The notes beneath the pieces were generated by a model that saw nothing but the letters and a program-made list of their open reading frames with translations, ran no database searches and was not told the DNA's origin. This document shows positions 26,488 to 36,635 of a stretch of 64,000 nt of DNA, in pieces. Each line of letters opens with the position of its first letter. Position 1 is the first letter of the stretch. This DNA comes from Bacillus sp. JCM 19034 (GTDB lineage Bacteria; Bacillota; Bacilli; Bacillales; Bacillaceae_D). The stretch lies in the NCBI RefSeq assembly GCF_001310635.1, contig NZ_BAXR01000009.1, forward strand, positions 1-64,000, read 5' to 3'. A program made the position numbers and the translations under genes.

Positions 26488-27895
26488 ATGTCGCTAATCG
26501 AAAAGGAACTAGAATATGCGATTTCGGAGATTACGGAAATTGCTGATGGATTTGGGCTAGATTTTTATGAAATGAGATATGAAATTTGTCCAGCCGATAT
26601 TATTTATACATTTGGTGCTTATGGTATGCCTACAAGATATAGTCATTGGTCTTTTGGTAAACAGTATCATAAGATGAAGCTCCAATATGATCTAGGTTTA
26701 AGTAAGATTTATGAGCTTGTTATTAATTCTGATCCTTGTTATGCCTTTCTGTTAGATAGCAATACGTTAATACAGAATAAATTGATCGTTGCCCACGTAC
26801 TTGCACATTGTGATTTCTTTAAAAATAATGTCCGGTTTTCAAATACTAGGCGGGACATGGTTGAAAGTATGAGTGCAACAGCTGAGCGAATTGCCAATTA
26901 TGAACATCAATACGGTAAAGAAGAGGTAGAACGCTTTTTAGATGCAGTGTTAGCCATTCAAGAGCATATTGACCCAAGCCTTGTTCGACCAAAGTTACAA
27001 TGGTCAAAAAATGACCCAGAAGAAGATGAAGTAGTACAACGAAAACGTTCGGAGTATGAAGATTTATGGGATTTGGATGAAAAGAAAGACGCGGAAAAAC
27101 CTAAGACAAAAAAGTCATTCCCACCAAAACCAGAAAAGGACTTATTATTATTTATTGAAGAATATAGTCGGGAGCTTGAACCTTGGCAACGTGATGTGTT
27201 AACGATGATGCGTGAAGAAATGCTCTATTTTTGGCCGCAGCTTGAGACGAAAATCATGAATGAGGGTTGGGCTTCTTATTGGCATGCTCGTATACTACGC
27301 AAAATGGATTTAACGAGTGAAGAGACAATTGAATTTGCTAAACTAAATGCTGGAGTGATTCAACCTTCAAAAACAACGATTAATCCCTATTATTTAGGAC
27401 TGAAAATTCGAAGATATCGAAAAACAATATGATAACCCAACGAAGGATATGAAAGACAGACAAGGAATAAAGCACGGGAGCGGCAGGGAAAAAATCTTTG
27501 AAGTTCGAGAGATTGAATCGGATATTTCATTTATACGAAATTATTTAACGAAGGATCTTGTTATGAATGAAGATATGTACTTATTTCAAAAGCAAGGAAA
27601 TGAGTATAAAATAGTCGATAAAGAATGGGAGCACATTCGTGACCAACTTGTTCTTTCTCGAGTAAACGGCGGTTTTCCGTATTTAGTTGTAACAAATGGT
27701 GATTATATGAAAAACGGCGAACTGTATATTACACACCGATATGAAGGAACAGAGCTAGATGTTAGCTATTTAGAAAAAGTACTCCCATATATTTATCAAC
27801 TTTGGGGAAGGACGGTTCACTTGGAAACGAAAGTGAATCATAAAGCGATTACATTTGTTTATGATGGAAATAAGGTTCACCGTAAATATTTATAA
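26488..27895 (+). CDS. spoVR: stage V sporulation protein R (frameshifted)
   Basis: The first frame (26488-27432) and the second (to 27895) make one SpoVR of about 468 residues. The break lies near 27408, where the natural sequence is [21 protein letters not shown]. Conserved elements include [69 protein letters not shown] and [20 protein letters not shown] residues. SpoVR is needed for proper spore cortex formation in B. subtilis; the biochemical activity is unresolved. The ribosome site GAAGGAGGGAAT is strong. It lies 73 bases after galT and seems independent. Confidence 0.92.
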
Positions 27896-27919
27896 TGATG
27901 GTATCGTTCTAGAGTGATT

Positions 27920-27946
27920 CCCACTGCTTGAGCTTCCCGCAGTGGG
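27920..27946 (+). terminator. hairpin after spoVR, possible terminator
   Basis: CCCACTGC and GCAGTGGG form an 8-bp stem with an 11-base loop. The following bases are not T-rich, so termination is uncertain. Confidence 0.45.
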
Positions 27947-28140
27947 ACAATTGCTGTTTAATCACATATGGATGGTTTACGAGGGGTAAACATTTTACTA
28001 AAAAAATTGAAAACGTTTTATTTATTTATTGACTTCTAGATTGTACTAGGTTTAATATAGTGTTTAGTTTCATAAAATCATTCGAGACTCTAAATAATTT
28101 CATAGAGTTATAGAATGTACATATTATGAGGTGAGGAAAA

Positions 28141-29898
28141 ATGGATACATTTAAACGTTTGAAGGAATTTTATTGGCCATTTAGATCATTGTTCATATTG
28201 TCGTTATTGGCATTAGTTGTTGTGACAATTATGACAGTTTTGTATCCGATGATTTTAGCGTTCACTATTGATGAAGCAATTGAAAATGGTCGATTTGAAT
28301 TAATTCCGTATTTGGCATTAGCGATTATGGGGACGATGATTATAAAAGGTGGTGCTGTTTACGTTCATCAATATTTAGGGGACTTATTTGGCATTAAGGC
28401 GGTTCGCAAATTACGCGATACGCTATATGAAAAACTACAATATTTACCGTTCCGCTATTATGATAATGCTAAAACCGGTGATTTAATGTCACGTTTAACA
28501 GCAGATGTCGAGGCTTTTCGTTTTTTCTTGTCATTTGGCTGTGCTCAAGCATTAAATATTATATTACTCGTTGGCTTCAGTATGTCTGTTATGTTTTATT
28601 ACTCCGTTCCACTAACTCTCGTTTCGATGGTTACACTCCCTTTTCTTGTTATTAGTGTATTGAAATTTGATAAGCGTATTCATCCAGGATTTCGTGGAAT
28701 TCGTAAATCATTAGCACGTCTTAACACTAAAGTTCAAGAAAATGTAAGTGGTATGAACACAGTTAAAGCGTTATCACAAGAAGACGAAGAAATTAGTCGC
28801 TTTGCTGATTCGAACGAGGATTATCTTAAAAAGCATATTGATTTATCAAAAATATGGGGTCGCTATTTTCCTCTTATGGAGTTTCTCGGTAATTTATCTG
28901 CTGTTATCTTATTAGCATATGGTGGATATTTGGCCATCCAAGGAAGTATACAAATTGGTCAACTAATTGCCTTTTTTAGTTTAGTTTGGTTTATCATTGG
29001 ACCAATTATGCAATTAGGGTTTATTGTAAATATGTTTTCACAATCGAAAGCATCTGGTGAACGTTTGATTGAAGTTTTAGAGGAACCAGTGCGACCGGAT
29101 GATGCAAAGGAAAATGTCTTGAAAGAGAAAGAAGATTTTGTTGGTGAAGTTATTTTTAACAACGTTTCACTAACATACGGTTCTAAGCAACAACAAGCAC
29201 TAAAGGATATTTCATTTGAAGCAACAAAAGGTAAAACAGTTGGATTAGTAGGAGCAACAGGGTCTGGGAAGTCAAGCATTATCCAATTAATTACACGTTT
29301 TTACGAACGAAGCTCTGGCGAGATTTTGATCGATGGCCGTCCAATTGAAGATTATAAATTACAAGAATTGCGTGAACAGATTGGAGCAGTATTGCAAGAA
29401 ACGTTTCTATTTTCGTCAACGATTCGCGATAACATTGCTTACGGGCGTCCATCTGCAACGATGGAAGAGATTATTGATGCAGCTAAACGTGCAGATGCCC
29501 ATGAATTTATTTCAGAGTTACCAGACGGCTATGATACCGTCTTAGGAGAACGTGGTCTAGGGTTATCTGGAGGTCAAAAGCAACGGATTGCGATTGCTCG
29601 TTCAATTATTATGGATCCACGAATTTTAATACTTGATGATGCAACGAGTGCTGTTGATATGCAAACAGAGGTTAAAATACAACGTGCTTTTCAAGAAGTC
29701 ATGGAAGGAAGAACGACATTTATTATTGCTCACCGTATCTCGTCCGTAAAGCATGCTGATGAAATTCTCGTCTTGGATCAGGGTGAAATTATTGAGAGGG
29801 GTACACATGATGAATTACTAGCATTAGAAAATGGGCAGTACCGACGTATTTATGATATTCAAAACCAAGATCAGGAATATGTTCTACAACAAGCATGA
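28141..29898 (+). CDS. heterodimeric ABC multidrug-type exporter, subunit 1
   Basis: A 585-residue half-transporter. Residues 1-320 hold six membrane helices (ABC type I exporter fold). The nucleotide-binding domain has Walker A GATGSGKSS, signature LSGGQKQR and Walker B ILILDDATSAVD, where aspartate replaces the usual catalytic glutamate. That is characteristic of the degenerate site in heterodimeric exporters such as BmrCD and YfiBC. GAGGTGAGGAAAA precedes the ATG. The partner gene follows, with its ribosome site overlapping the stop. Export of drugs or lipids is the family expectation. A partial cre-like TGAAAACGTTTTAT lies at 28008-28021. Confidence 0.9.
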   Translation: MDTFKRLKEFYWPFRSLFILSLLALVVVTIMTVLYPMILAFTIDEAIENGRFELIPYLALAIMGTMIIKGGAVYVHQYLGDLFGIKAVRKLRDTLYEKLQYLPFRYYDNAKTGDLMSRLTADVEAFRFFLSFGCAQALNIILLVGFSMSVMFYYSVPLTLVSMVTLPFLVISVLKFDKRIHPGFRGIRKSLARLNTKVQENVSGMNTVKALSQEDEEISRFADSNEDYLKKHIDLSKIWGRYFPLMEFLGNLSAVILLAYGGYLAIQGSIQIGQLIAFFSLVWFIIGPIMQLGFIVNMFSQSKASGERLIEVLEEPVRPDDAKENVLKEKEDFVGEVIFNNVSLTYGSKQQQALKDISFEATKGKTVGLVGATGSGKSSIIQLITRFYERSSGEILIDGRPIEDYKLQELREQIGAVLQETFLFSSTIRDNIAYGRPSATMEEIIDAAKRADAHEFISELPDGYDTVLGERGLGLSGGQKQRIAIARSIIMDPRILILDDATSAVDMQTEVKIQRAFQEVMEGRTTFIIAHRISSVKHADEILVLDQGEIIERGTHDELLALENGQYRRIYDIQNQDQEYVLQQA

Positions 29899-29912
29899 AA
29901 GGGGGAGCAGCG

Positions 29913-31750
29913 ATGAGCCAAGCACATACTGAAACAACACGTACTCAATCACAAAAGAGATCACGATTTCACTATACTGTTGAACAAATCATTGATAAGC
30001 CATTTAATTGGAAGCAAATGCTCCGGTTATTAGGTTATATGAAGCCTTATGCAAAAAGTTACCTACCTAAAACGATTATTGCCATGCTTATTGTTAGTGC
30101 AGTACGCTTAGCCGCACCGATTTTATCGGTTGGTCTATCGATTATGCAATTGCTCCTGGTGATATGTCATTAATGGTTACTATCGCACTAACTGTACTAG
30201 TTATGTATGTTGCGTCATGGTTAGCGAATGTGTTCCGCATTCGTTGGATGAATGAGTTAGGACAGCATATGATTTACGACATTCGTAGAGCACTATTTAA
30301 TCATATTCAACGATTATCTCATCGTTTCTTTGACCAACGTTCGGCAGGCTCGATATTAGTTCGAGTTATTAACGATGTCAATTCAATGCAAGACCTTTTT
30401 ACAAATGGTGTCGTTAACTTAATTATGGACATCGCCATGCTTATCGGGATCGTCGTGATTTTATTTTCATTAAGTCCAGAACTTGCAATTTTAGTATTAA
30501 TTATTGTACCGATCATGTTTTTTATTTCAACAAAACTGAGAAAAGACATTCGACGTTCTTGGCAAAAGGTCCGTATTCGTCAATCTAAATTAAATTCTCA
30601 TTTAAATGAGAGCATTCAAGGTATCCGTGTCACTCAGGCATATGCACAAGAGCATGAGAATATGGAGTTCTTTGATGGGGTCAACACTGATAACTATGAA
30701 AGCTGGAGAGAAGCAACGAAAAAAAATGCGATCTTTCGTCCATTTGTTGAATTGGCTGGAGCAATTGGAACCGTTATTTTAATTTGGTACGGTGCTTATT
30801 TGCTACAGTCTGATACGAGCACACTCACACTTGGTATATTCGTTTCCTTTGCTTTCTATTTAGGGATGTTCTGGGAGCCGATTTCCCGTTTAGGTCAAGT
30901 GTATAATCAATTGTTAGTCGGTATGGCTTCGTCAGAGAGAATCTTTGAATTTTTAGATGAGAGACCTTCTGTTCCTGAAAAGGATGATGCTGTTGTGTTA
31001 CCTAGCGTTAAAGGAGAAGTGATCTTTGAAGGAGTTGAATTCTCTTATGACGAGAAGAGAAAGGCATTGCACCGAATCGATTTAACTTTTAATGCTGGTG
31101 AGACGATTGCACTTGTCGGCCATACCGGATCAGGTAAGTCAACGATCGTTAATTTAATAAGTCGTTTTTACGACCCAACGAGCGGAAGAGTCTTGCTTGA
31201 TGGTGTTGATTTACGCGATTTGAAGCTGGATGATTTACGAAAGCATGTTAGTTACGTCCTCCAAGATACATTTATCTTTTCAGGGACAATAATGGAAAAT
31301 ATACGTTTTGGAAGACCTCAAGCAACCGATGAAGAAGTGAAACATGCTGCTCAAGCTATTGGAGCACATGATTTTATCATGAAGCTTGAAGATGGATATA
31401 ATACGGAAGTAGAGGAAAAAGGAAGCGTGCTTTCTGTTGGTGAACGGCAATTATTATCGTTTGCCCGGGCATTGCTTGCAGATCCGAAAATTTTAATTCT
31501 CGACGAAGCGACTGCAAGCATTGACACTGAAACAGAATTAAAAATTCAAGAAGGACTGAAAAAACTGTTGGCTGGGCGAACTGCTATTATGATTGCACAT
31601 CGCTTATCAACGATTCGTGACGCAGATAATATTATCGTCCTGGAGCACGGACGGATTTTAGAACAAGGAACACATGAACAATTAATGGATTCCCGTGGTG
31701 CATATTACCATTTAGTGAAATCACAATACGCTGCGATGATGGAAAAATAA
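29913..31750 (+). CDS. heterodimeric ABC multidrug-type exporter, subunit 2 (frameshifted)
   Basis: The first frame, from ATG 29913 (AAAGGGGGA ribosome site), holds a cytoplasmic extension and the first helix. It breaks near 30130 and resumes as IDYAIAPGDMSLMVTIALTV, continuing to 31750, about 612 residues. The nucleotide-binding domain has Walker A GHTGSGKST, an unusual signature LSVGERQLL and a canonical Walker B ILILDEATASID with glutamate, complementing subunit 1's degenerate Walker B. Pairing of one defective and one competent ATP site is typical of asymmetric exporters. A terminator follows at 31768. Confidence 0.9.
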
Positions 31751-31767
31751 TGAGGCAATATATAAGA

Positions 31768-31804
31768 AAGAGAATAGTGAAAATGCTATTCTCTTTTCTT
31801 TTAT
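31768..31804 (+). terminator. terminator of the ABC exporter operon
   Basis: AAGAGAATAG and CTATTCTCTT form a 10-bp stem followed by TTCTTTTA. Confidence 0.85.
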
Positions 31805-31949
31805 AGTACGGATAATCGTCTATATACACATAAGGTAGTACGTTTTTGAAAAAGCCATTTGCTTAATTTTATTTCGTTGACTTTCCAAAGGAATAAGGTA
31901 GTATATATATATAATATTCAAAATTTTATTACAAATTGAGGTGCGTTAG

Positions 31950-33155
31950 ATGAAGTATGCATTTTCAGACAGAGTGAAACACCTCCAATCATCAGCTGTT
32001 CGTGATATTTTAAAGGTTGTTGGCAAGGGGGACATTATTTCGTTTGCAGGTGGTTTACCTGATGATGATCTATTCCCTATTGAAGGTATTAAAGATGCTT
32101 TTAATCGGACATTTCATACTGGCAAACAGGCAATGCAATATGCTGAGACCGAAGGGTTACGACCATTGCGTGAAGTGATTATTGATCGGATGGGAAAGAA
32201 GGGGATTGAGAGTTATTCACCAGACGATGTACTTATTACTACGGGATCGCAGCAGGCAATTGATTTGTTTGCAAGAATTATGTTAGGTCCTGGTGATGTT
32301 GTATTAACAGAAGATCCGACCTATTTAGCTGCCTTACAAGTCTTTCGCTCATATGAGGCTAACGTGATTGCTGTTGATTCAGATGATGAAGGCATGATAC
32401 CAGAAGACTTAGAGCGAAAGCTAAAGGAATATCGTCCAAAGTGCGTGTATGTTGTTCCCACATTTTCTAATCCGGCAGGACGTTTATGGACTTTAGAGCG
32501 TCGGCAGAAATTAGTAAACCTTGTTCATAAACATAAAGTCGTTGTATTTGAAGATGATCCATATGGTGAGATTCAATTTGATCGAAGTGAATCGTATACC
32601 CCACTAGCGGCACTTGATGATGGTACACATGTTTTATATACTAGTACGTTTTCAAAAACGGCTGTACCTGCATTACGAACGGGTTGGATCGTAGGACCAT
32701 ATCAAGTCATTCGAATGATGGCACAAGCGAAACAGGCAAATGATCTTCATTCTAATTCCTTATCACAACATGCTTTATATCAATTATGCTGCCACTTTGA
32801 TTTAGATGCACATATTCAAAAAATAAGTGATACGTATAAGAGTCGAATGGAGGCGATGGTTGCTTTTTTGGAGAAGGCTGCTGTTCCTGGCCTAACCTTT
32901 GTAAAGCCAAAGGGAGGAATGTTTATTTGGATTGAAGTGGATCCTTGTTTAGACATGAAGGCACTTTTAAATAAAGCAGTTGATCGCGGGGTCGCATATG
33001 TTCCAGGGGAGCCTTTCTATGCAGGAAAACCAAAGAAAAATACGATGCGATTAAACTTCACCCATGCTACTCCTGACAAAATTGAAAAAGGGTTAACCGT
33101 TTTACTTGAATTAATTAAAGAAGAGATGGAAAGTCATGCGATTCCCTCAAACTGA
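31950..33155 (+). CDS. PLP-dependent aminotransferase (LysN/ARO8-like)
   Basis: A 401-residue fold-type I aminotransferase. DIISFAGGLPDDDLFP opens the small domain, TTGSQQAIDLFARIMLGPGD binds the PLP phosphate, PTFSNPAGRLWTLERRQ contacts the substrate, and the PLP lysine lies in TSTFSKTAVPALRTGWIVGP. This pattern belongs to the 2-aminoadipate/aromatic aminotransferase group that is also fused to GntR domains in MocR regulators; no DNA-binding domain is present here. The substrate cannot be predicted. GAGGTGCGTTAG precedes the ATG. It is monocistronic, ending at a shared terminator. Confidence 0.85.
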   Translation: MKYAFSDRVKHLQSSAVRDILKVVGKGDIISFAGGLPDDDLFPIEGIKDAFNRTFHTGKQAMQYAETEGLRPLREVIIDRMGKKGIESYSPDDVLITTGSQQAIDLFARIMLGPGDVVLTEDPTYLAALQVFRSYEANVIAVDSDDEGMIPEDLERKLKEYRPKCVYVVPTFSNPAGRLWTLERRQKLVNLVHKHKVVVFEDDPYGEIQFDRSESYTPLAALDDGTHVLYTSTFSKTAVPALRTGWIVGPYQVIRMMAQAKQANDLHSNSLSQHALYQLCCHFDLDAHIQKISDTYKSRMEAMVAFLEKAAVPGLTFVKPKGGMFIWIEVDPCLDMKALLNKAVDRGVAYVPGEPFYAGKPKKNTMRLNFTHATPDKIEKGLTVLLELIKEEMESHAIPSN

Positions 33156-33185
33156 GCGAGCGCTTTGTCAGTTGAGTTAATAGTA

Positions 33186-33222
33186 AAAAAACCACCAGTC
33201 TATTAAAAGACTGGTGGTTTTC
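33186..33222. terminator. bidirectional terminator
   Basis: AAAACCACCAGTC and GACTGGTGGTTTT form a near-perfect stem with A and T runs on opposite sides. It serves both the aminotransferase and the convergent NSS transporter. Confidence 0.92.
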
Positions 33223-33232
33223 GATTAGGATA

Positions 33233-34606
33233 TTAGAACGGGTTAATTGATGTAATGAATACGAATAAAATTGCAATTGGTGCAATGTAACGTAGGATAA
33301 AGATCCACGTACGACCTAAGAACGTGTTACCGAAATCTGACGCACTTAATGCTTCAGATTTCTTCCAACCCCAGCCCATAAAGAGAGCAATAATTAATCC
33401 GCCAAGTGGTAAGAATACATTTGAAGCAATGAAATCAACGGAATCAATAATATCTAAATCCCATAAACCATAGCCTGCTAACACGCCTTGCGAAAGAGCT
33501 GAAGGGAGTCCTACTATAAAGATTACGAAACCGACGACCAATGTTGCTGTTTTACGATTCCATTTAAATTTGCGAATAAAGTAAGCAACGGCTACTTCTA
33601 ATAGTGAAACACCTGAAGTTATCGCCGCAGCTGCTAGTAGGAAGAAGAATAGAATCGCAAATAACCAACCTAACGTAAAGCTACTAAATACATCCGGCAT
33701 GACAACAAAGACTAGACCAGGACCCGATGCTGGGTCAACACCAAATGCGAATACGGCAGGGAAAATCATGATTCCTGCAATTACTGCAAATAATGTATCT
33801 AACGTAACAACACTTGCTGCTGCCCCAGGAAGCTTTTCTTGTTTGGATAAGTAGCCACCATATGTGATTAATGCTCCCATCCCTAAGCTAAGAGAGAAAA
33901 ATGCTTGACCTAATGCAGCTAAATAAATGTTTGGATCAGTAAGTGCTGACCAATCTGGCGAAAATAAGAAAGATAACCCTTCCTTAGCACCACCAAGAGT
34001 AAGACCATAAACCGATAAAAGAATTAATAAAACTCCTAATAATGGCATTAAAATTTTATTAGCTCGTTCTATACCTTTTTTAACCCCAACATACACAATA
34101 CCAATCGTTAACGTCATAAAAATAAATTGCCATAAAATTGGATATCTTGGACTTTCAATAAAATTACCGAAAAAGTCTCCATATCCTTCAGCAGGAGCTG
34201 ACCAAAGGTTACCATTTAAATAATTAAATAAGTAATTAAATATCCAACCTCCAATAACTCCATAAAACGATAAGATCATGAAAGCAGCAGCTACACCCAT
34301 TATTCCTGCTATTTTCCATGGTTCTCCAGGAGCTAAACGTTCTCCACCAGGTGATAATTTCTCAAATGAACCGACCGCATCACTTTGTGCTTTACGGCCA
34401 ATTGTGAACTCAGCCATTACAATTGGAAAACCGATTAGAACAATCATAGCTAAATAAATAATAAGAAATGCAGCACCACCGTTTTCACCAGCAACATAGG
34501 AAAAACGCCAAATGTTCCCTAGTCCTACGGCTGAACCCATTGCTGCTAAAATAAATCCAACCCGAGTTGCCCATTGTTCACGGCTAGGCTCTTGATTTAA
34601 GGCCAT
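33233..34606 (-). CDS. sodium-dependent NSS/SNF-family transporter (YhdH/YocR-like)
   Basis: A 457-residue LeuT-fold transporter with about 11-12 helices. Helix 1 carries the family signature ATRVGFILAAMGSAVGLGNI, followed by WRFSYVAGENGGAAFLIIYL, the unwound region that binds Na+ and substrate. ATG 34606 is preceded by AAAGGAGGACATACA; an in-frame start 14 codons upstream lacks a ribosome site. The family imports amino acids or related solutes with Na+, but the substrate is unknown. It is monocistronic. Confidence 0.9.
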   Translation of the reverse strand: MALNQEPSREQWATRVGFILAAMGSAVGLGNIWRFSYVAGENGGAAFLIIYLAMIVLIGFPIVMAEFTIGRKAQSDAVGSFEKLSPGGERLAPGEPWKIAGIMGVAAAFMILSFYGVIGGWIFNYLFNYLNGNLWSAPAEGYGDFFGNFIESPRYPILWQFIFMTLTIGIVYVGVKKGIERANKILMPLLGVLLILLSVYGLTLGGAKEGLSFLFSPDWSALTDPNIYLAALGQAFFSLSLGMGALITYGGYLSKQEKLPGAAASVVTLDTLFAVIAGIMIFPAVFAFGVDPASGPGLVFVVMPDVFSSFTLGWLFAILFFFLLAAAAITSGVSLLEVAVAYFIRKFKWNRKTATLVVGFVIFIVGLPSALSQGVLAGYGLWDLDIIDSVDFIASNVFLPLGGLIIALFMGWGWKKSEALSASDFGNTFLGRTWIFILRYIAPIAILFVFITSINPF

Positions 34607-34775
34607 TGTATGTCCTCCTTTATAATAAAAATGAACTAATTTCAGCATTTAATATACCATACAAAAGATAATGTGAACAGACTAATTTTTATATTTTTCT
34701 TACAATTCTAAAAATTATTGTTACTTAATAAAGCGGTGATTGGTTTAAACTACCATTAATTTTAAAAAAACAAAA

Positions 34776-34806
34776 TACATAAACGCAACGAAAATAAACC
34801 AAACTA
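34776..34806 (+). promoter_or_regulatory. candidate sigma-G promoter of the SASP gene
   Basis: CAAACTA (34800-34806) resembles the sigma-G -10 CATnnTA. TACATAAA at 34776-34783 can serve as the -35, at about the right spacing. Forespore expression is expected for SASP genes. Confidence 0.45.
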
Positions 34807-34831
34807 TAGATACACAAGGAGGTGAGACAAC

Positions 34832-35035
34832 ATGCCAAACAACAACAGTTCAAACCAACTTGTCGTACCTGGTGTACAACAAGCATTAGACCAAATGAAG
34901 TTGGAAATTGCATCAGAATTTGGAGTTCAACTTGGACCGGATGCGACTTCTCGTGCAAATGGCTCAGTTGGAGGAGAAATCACTAAGCGTTTAGTTCAAA
35001 TGGCTGAACAACAAATGGGTGGTCAGCTACGTTAA
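34832..35035 (+). CDS. alpha/beta-type small acid-soluble spore protein
   Basis: A 67-residue SASP. The two conserved blocks are visible: [20 protein letters not shown], which includes the GPR protease cleavage region (EIASEFGV), and [20 protein letters not shown]. These proteins coat spore DNA and protect it from UV and heat, then are degraded at germination. AAGGAGGTGAG provides a strong ribosome site. It is monocistronic, with a terminator just downstream. Confidence 0.96.
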   Translation: MPNNNSSNQLVVPGVQQALDQMKLEIASEFGVQLGPDATSRANGSVGGEITKRLVQMAEQQMGGQLR

Positions 35036-35057
35036 TCAAGTTAATATAGGTTGGCAT

Positions 35058-35092
35058 GAGGTGTCCTTCATTGAAAGGGGCACCTCTCTTTA
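35058..35092 (+). terminator. SASP gene terminator
   Basis: GAGGTGTCC and GGGCACCTC pair (one wobble) around a 10-base loop, followed by TCTTT. Confidence 0.8.
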
Positions 35093-35117
35093 ACGTCAGA
35101 ATATTTTGAGGGATACT

Positions 35118-35363
35118 ATGGGAATGTGCCCTGTTTGTAATGGGTTGAATGAGTTAAAGGTGACGTGCAACCACTGTCATAGTGAGCTTATTGATTATGG
35201 CAGAATGATGGATTATGGAGAGAAATACGATGCGTATATGCCTATAGAATTGCAGAAGCTAGATAATGGTATAAAATATGATCAAAGAGACGAAAAATGT
35301 ATTCATTATGTTGTATGTCCCAATTGTCAAGAGCCTTCTTTATTACAAATTAAAGAATGGTAG
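35118..35363 (+). CDS. small zinc-ribbon-like protein of unknown function
   Basis: About 81 residues with three CxxC knuckles (CPVC near residue 3, CNHC near 17, CPNC near 70), a pattern expected to bind zinc. The middle segment ELIDYGRMMDYGEKYDAYMP is hydrophilic. I do not recognise a characterised homologue. ATG 35118 follows GAGGG at short spacing and is preferred to upstream starts. It sits between the SASP gene and convergent msmX, ending at a bidirectional terminator. Nothing indicates a function. Confidence 0.65.
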   Translation: MGMCPVCNGLNELKVTCNHCHSELIDYGRMMDYGEKYDAYMPIELQKLDNGIKYDQRDEKCIHYVVCPNCQEPSLLQIKEW

Positions 35364-35377
35364 CGGACAATGAAATA

Positions 35378-35421
35378 AAAAAAGAAGGTGTTTTCCATTT
35401 ATGGAAGAGCACCTTCTTTTA
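35378..35421. terminator. bidirectional terminator between zinc-ribbon gene and msmX
   Basis: AAAGAAGGTG and CACCTTCTTT pair, with inner TTCCA/TGGAA pairing and A/T runs on both flanks. Confidence 0.88.
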
Positions 35422-35426
35422 TGTTA

Positions 35427-36527
35427 TTACTTTTTAATAACTTCCTCAGTATCTTTGTCAAAGAAGTGAGCTTTATTCATATCTAATGCAAGCTCAACAG
35501 TTTGACCGCTTGTAATGTCAGTACGAGAATCAATACGTGCTACTAATTCTTGACCACTAACTGTCGAATAAAGAATCGTTTCAGCACCCATTAATTCTGC
35601 TACATCGATTTTCGCTTGAATTTTCGTTTCAGGTGAACCTTCAAGGAATACAAGCTCATCATGGATCGATTCAGGACGAATACCGAGAATTAATTCTTTA
35701 CCGTCATAGCCTTTTTCTTTTAGGAATGAAAGCTTTCCAGCAGGTACTTTAATTGAAACTTCGCCGATTTTGAAATATTCACCTTGTAGTGTTCCATGTA
35801 GGAAGTTCATAGAAGGTGAACCGATGAAACCACCAACGAATACGTTAGCTGGGTTGTCATAAACTTCTTTCGGCGTACCAACTTGTTGGATAACTCCTAG
35901 TTTCATAATAACGATTCGTGTTGCCATCGTCATCGCTTCTGTTTGGTCATGTGTAACGTAAATCGTTGTAGCTTGAAGACGCTTATGAAGCTTAATAATT
36001 TCCGCACGCATTTGAACACGAAGCTTAGCATCTAAGTTTGAAAGTGGCTCATCCATTAAGAACACTTGTGGGTCACGAACGATTGCACGACCTAGTGCAA
36101 CACGTTGACGCTGACCACCTGACATTGCTTTAGGCTTACGATCGAGCATTTCTTCAAGTCCTAGAATTTTTGCTGCATCTGTAACACGACGCTTAATTTC
36201 ATCTTTCTTAAACTTACGAAGCTTAAGACCAAACGCCATATTATCGTATACATTCATATGTGGATAAAGGGCATAGTTTTGGAAGACCATTGCAATATCA
36301 CGATCTTTTGGAGCAACATCGTTCATACGCTTATCGCCAATATATAGATCCCCTTTAGAAATATCTTCAAGACCTGCAATCATACGTAAAGTTGTCGACT
36401 TACCGCAACCAGATGGACCAACGAATACGATAAATTCTTTGTCCTCAATATCAAGGTTGAAATCAGTAACCGCTGTAACATCCCCATCATAAATTTTATA
36501 AACATTTTTTAACGTAATATCTGCCAT
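35427..36527 (-). CDS. msmX: multi-sugar ABC transporter ATPase (MsmX/UgpC type)
   Basis: A 366-residue CUT1-class ATPase. Walker A is GPSGCGKST, the Q-loop is in [12 protein letters not shown], the signature is [15 protein letters not shown], Walker B is [16 protein letters not shown] and the switch histidine is in [10 protein letters not shown]. The C-terminal 130 residues form the regulatory OB-type domain. In B. subtilis MsmX is a shared motor for several sugar importers; here too no permease lies beside it. GGAGGATCACAC precedes the ATG. A palindrome containing a cre-like site lies upstream, consistent with catabolite control. Confidence 0.93.
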   Translation of the reverse strand: MADITLKNVYKIYDGDVTAVTDFNLDIEDKEFIVFVGPSGCGKSTTLRMIAGLEDISKGDLYIGDKRMNDVAPKDRDIAMVFQNYALYPHMNVYDNMAFGLKLRKFKKDEIKRRVTDAAKILGLEEMLDRKPKAMSGGQRQRVALGRAIVRDPQVFLMDEPLSNLDAKLRVQMRAEIIKLHKRLQATTIYVTHDQTEAMTMATRIVIMKLGVIQQVGTPKEVYDNPANVFVGGFIGSPSMNFLHGTLQGEYFKIGEVSIKVPAGKLSFLKEKGYDGKELILGIRPESIHDELVFLEGSPETKIQAKIDVAELMGAETILYSTVSGQELVARIDSRTDITSGQTVELALDMNKAHFFDKDTEEVIKK

Positions 36528-36587
36528 GTGTGATCCTCCTCAATTTGATTTAACTAGATTGTAACCCTTTTCTTTTTATAACACTAT

Positions 36588-36633
36588 GGCAAGCTTGCAC
36601 AAAAAAAATGTAAGCGTTTTTGTGCAAGTTGCC
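36588..36633. promoter_or_regulatory. large palindrome with embedded cre-like site upstream of msmX
   Basis: GGCAAGCTTGCACAAAAA (36588-36605) is matched by TTTTTGTGCAAGTTGCC (36617-36633), with one bulged base. TGTAAGCGTTTTTG at 36609-36622 fits 12 of 14 positions of the CcpA cre consensus. It may serve as terminator for the upstream gene, operator for msmX, or both. Confidence 0.6.
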
Positions 36634-36635
36634 AA

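Noticed and set aside
27920..27946. End of an IS200/IS605-type element
   Set aside because: Only a single short hairpin is present, with no transposase remnant or second end nearby.
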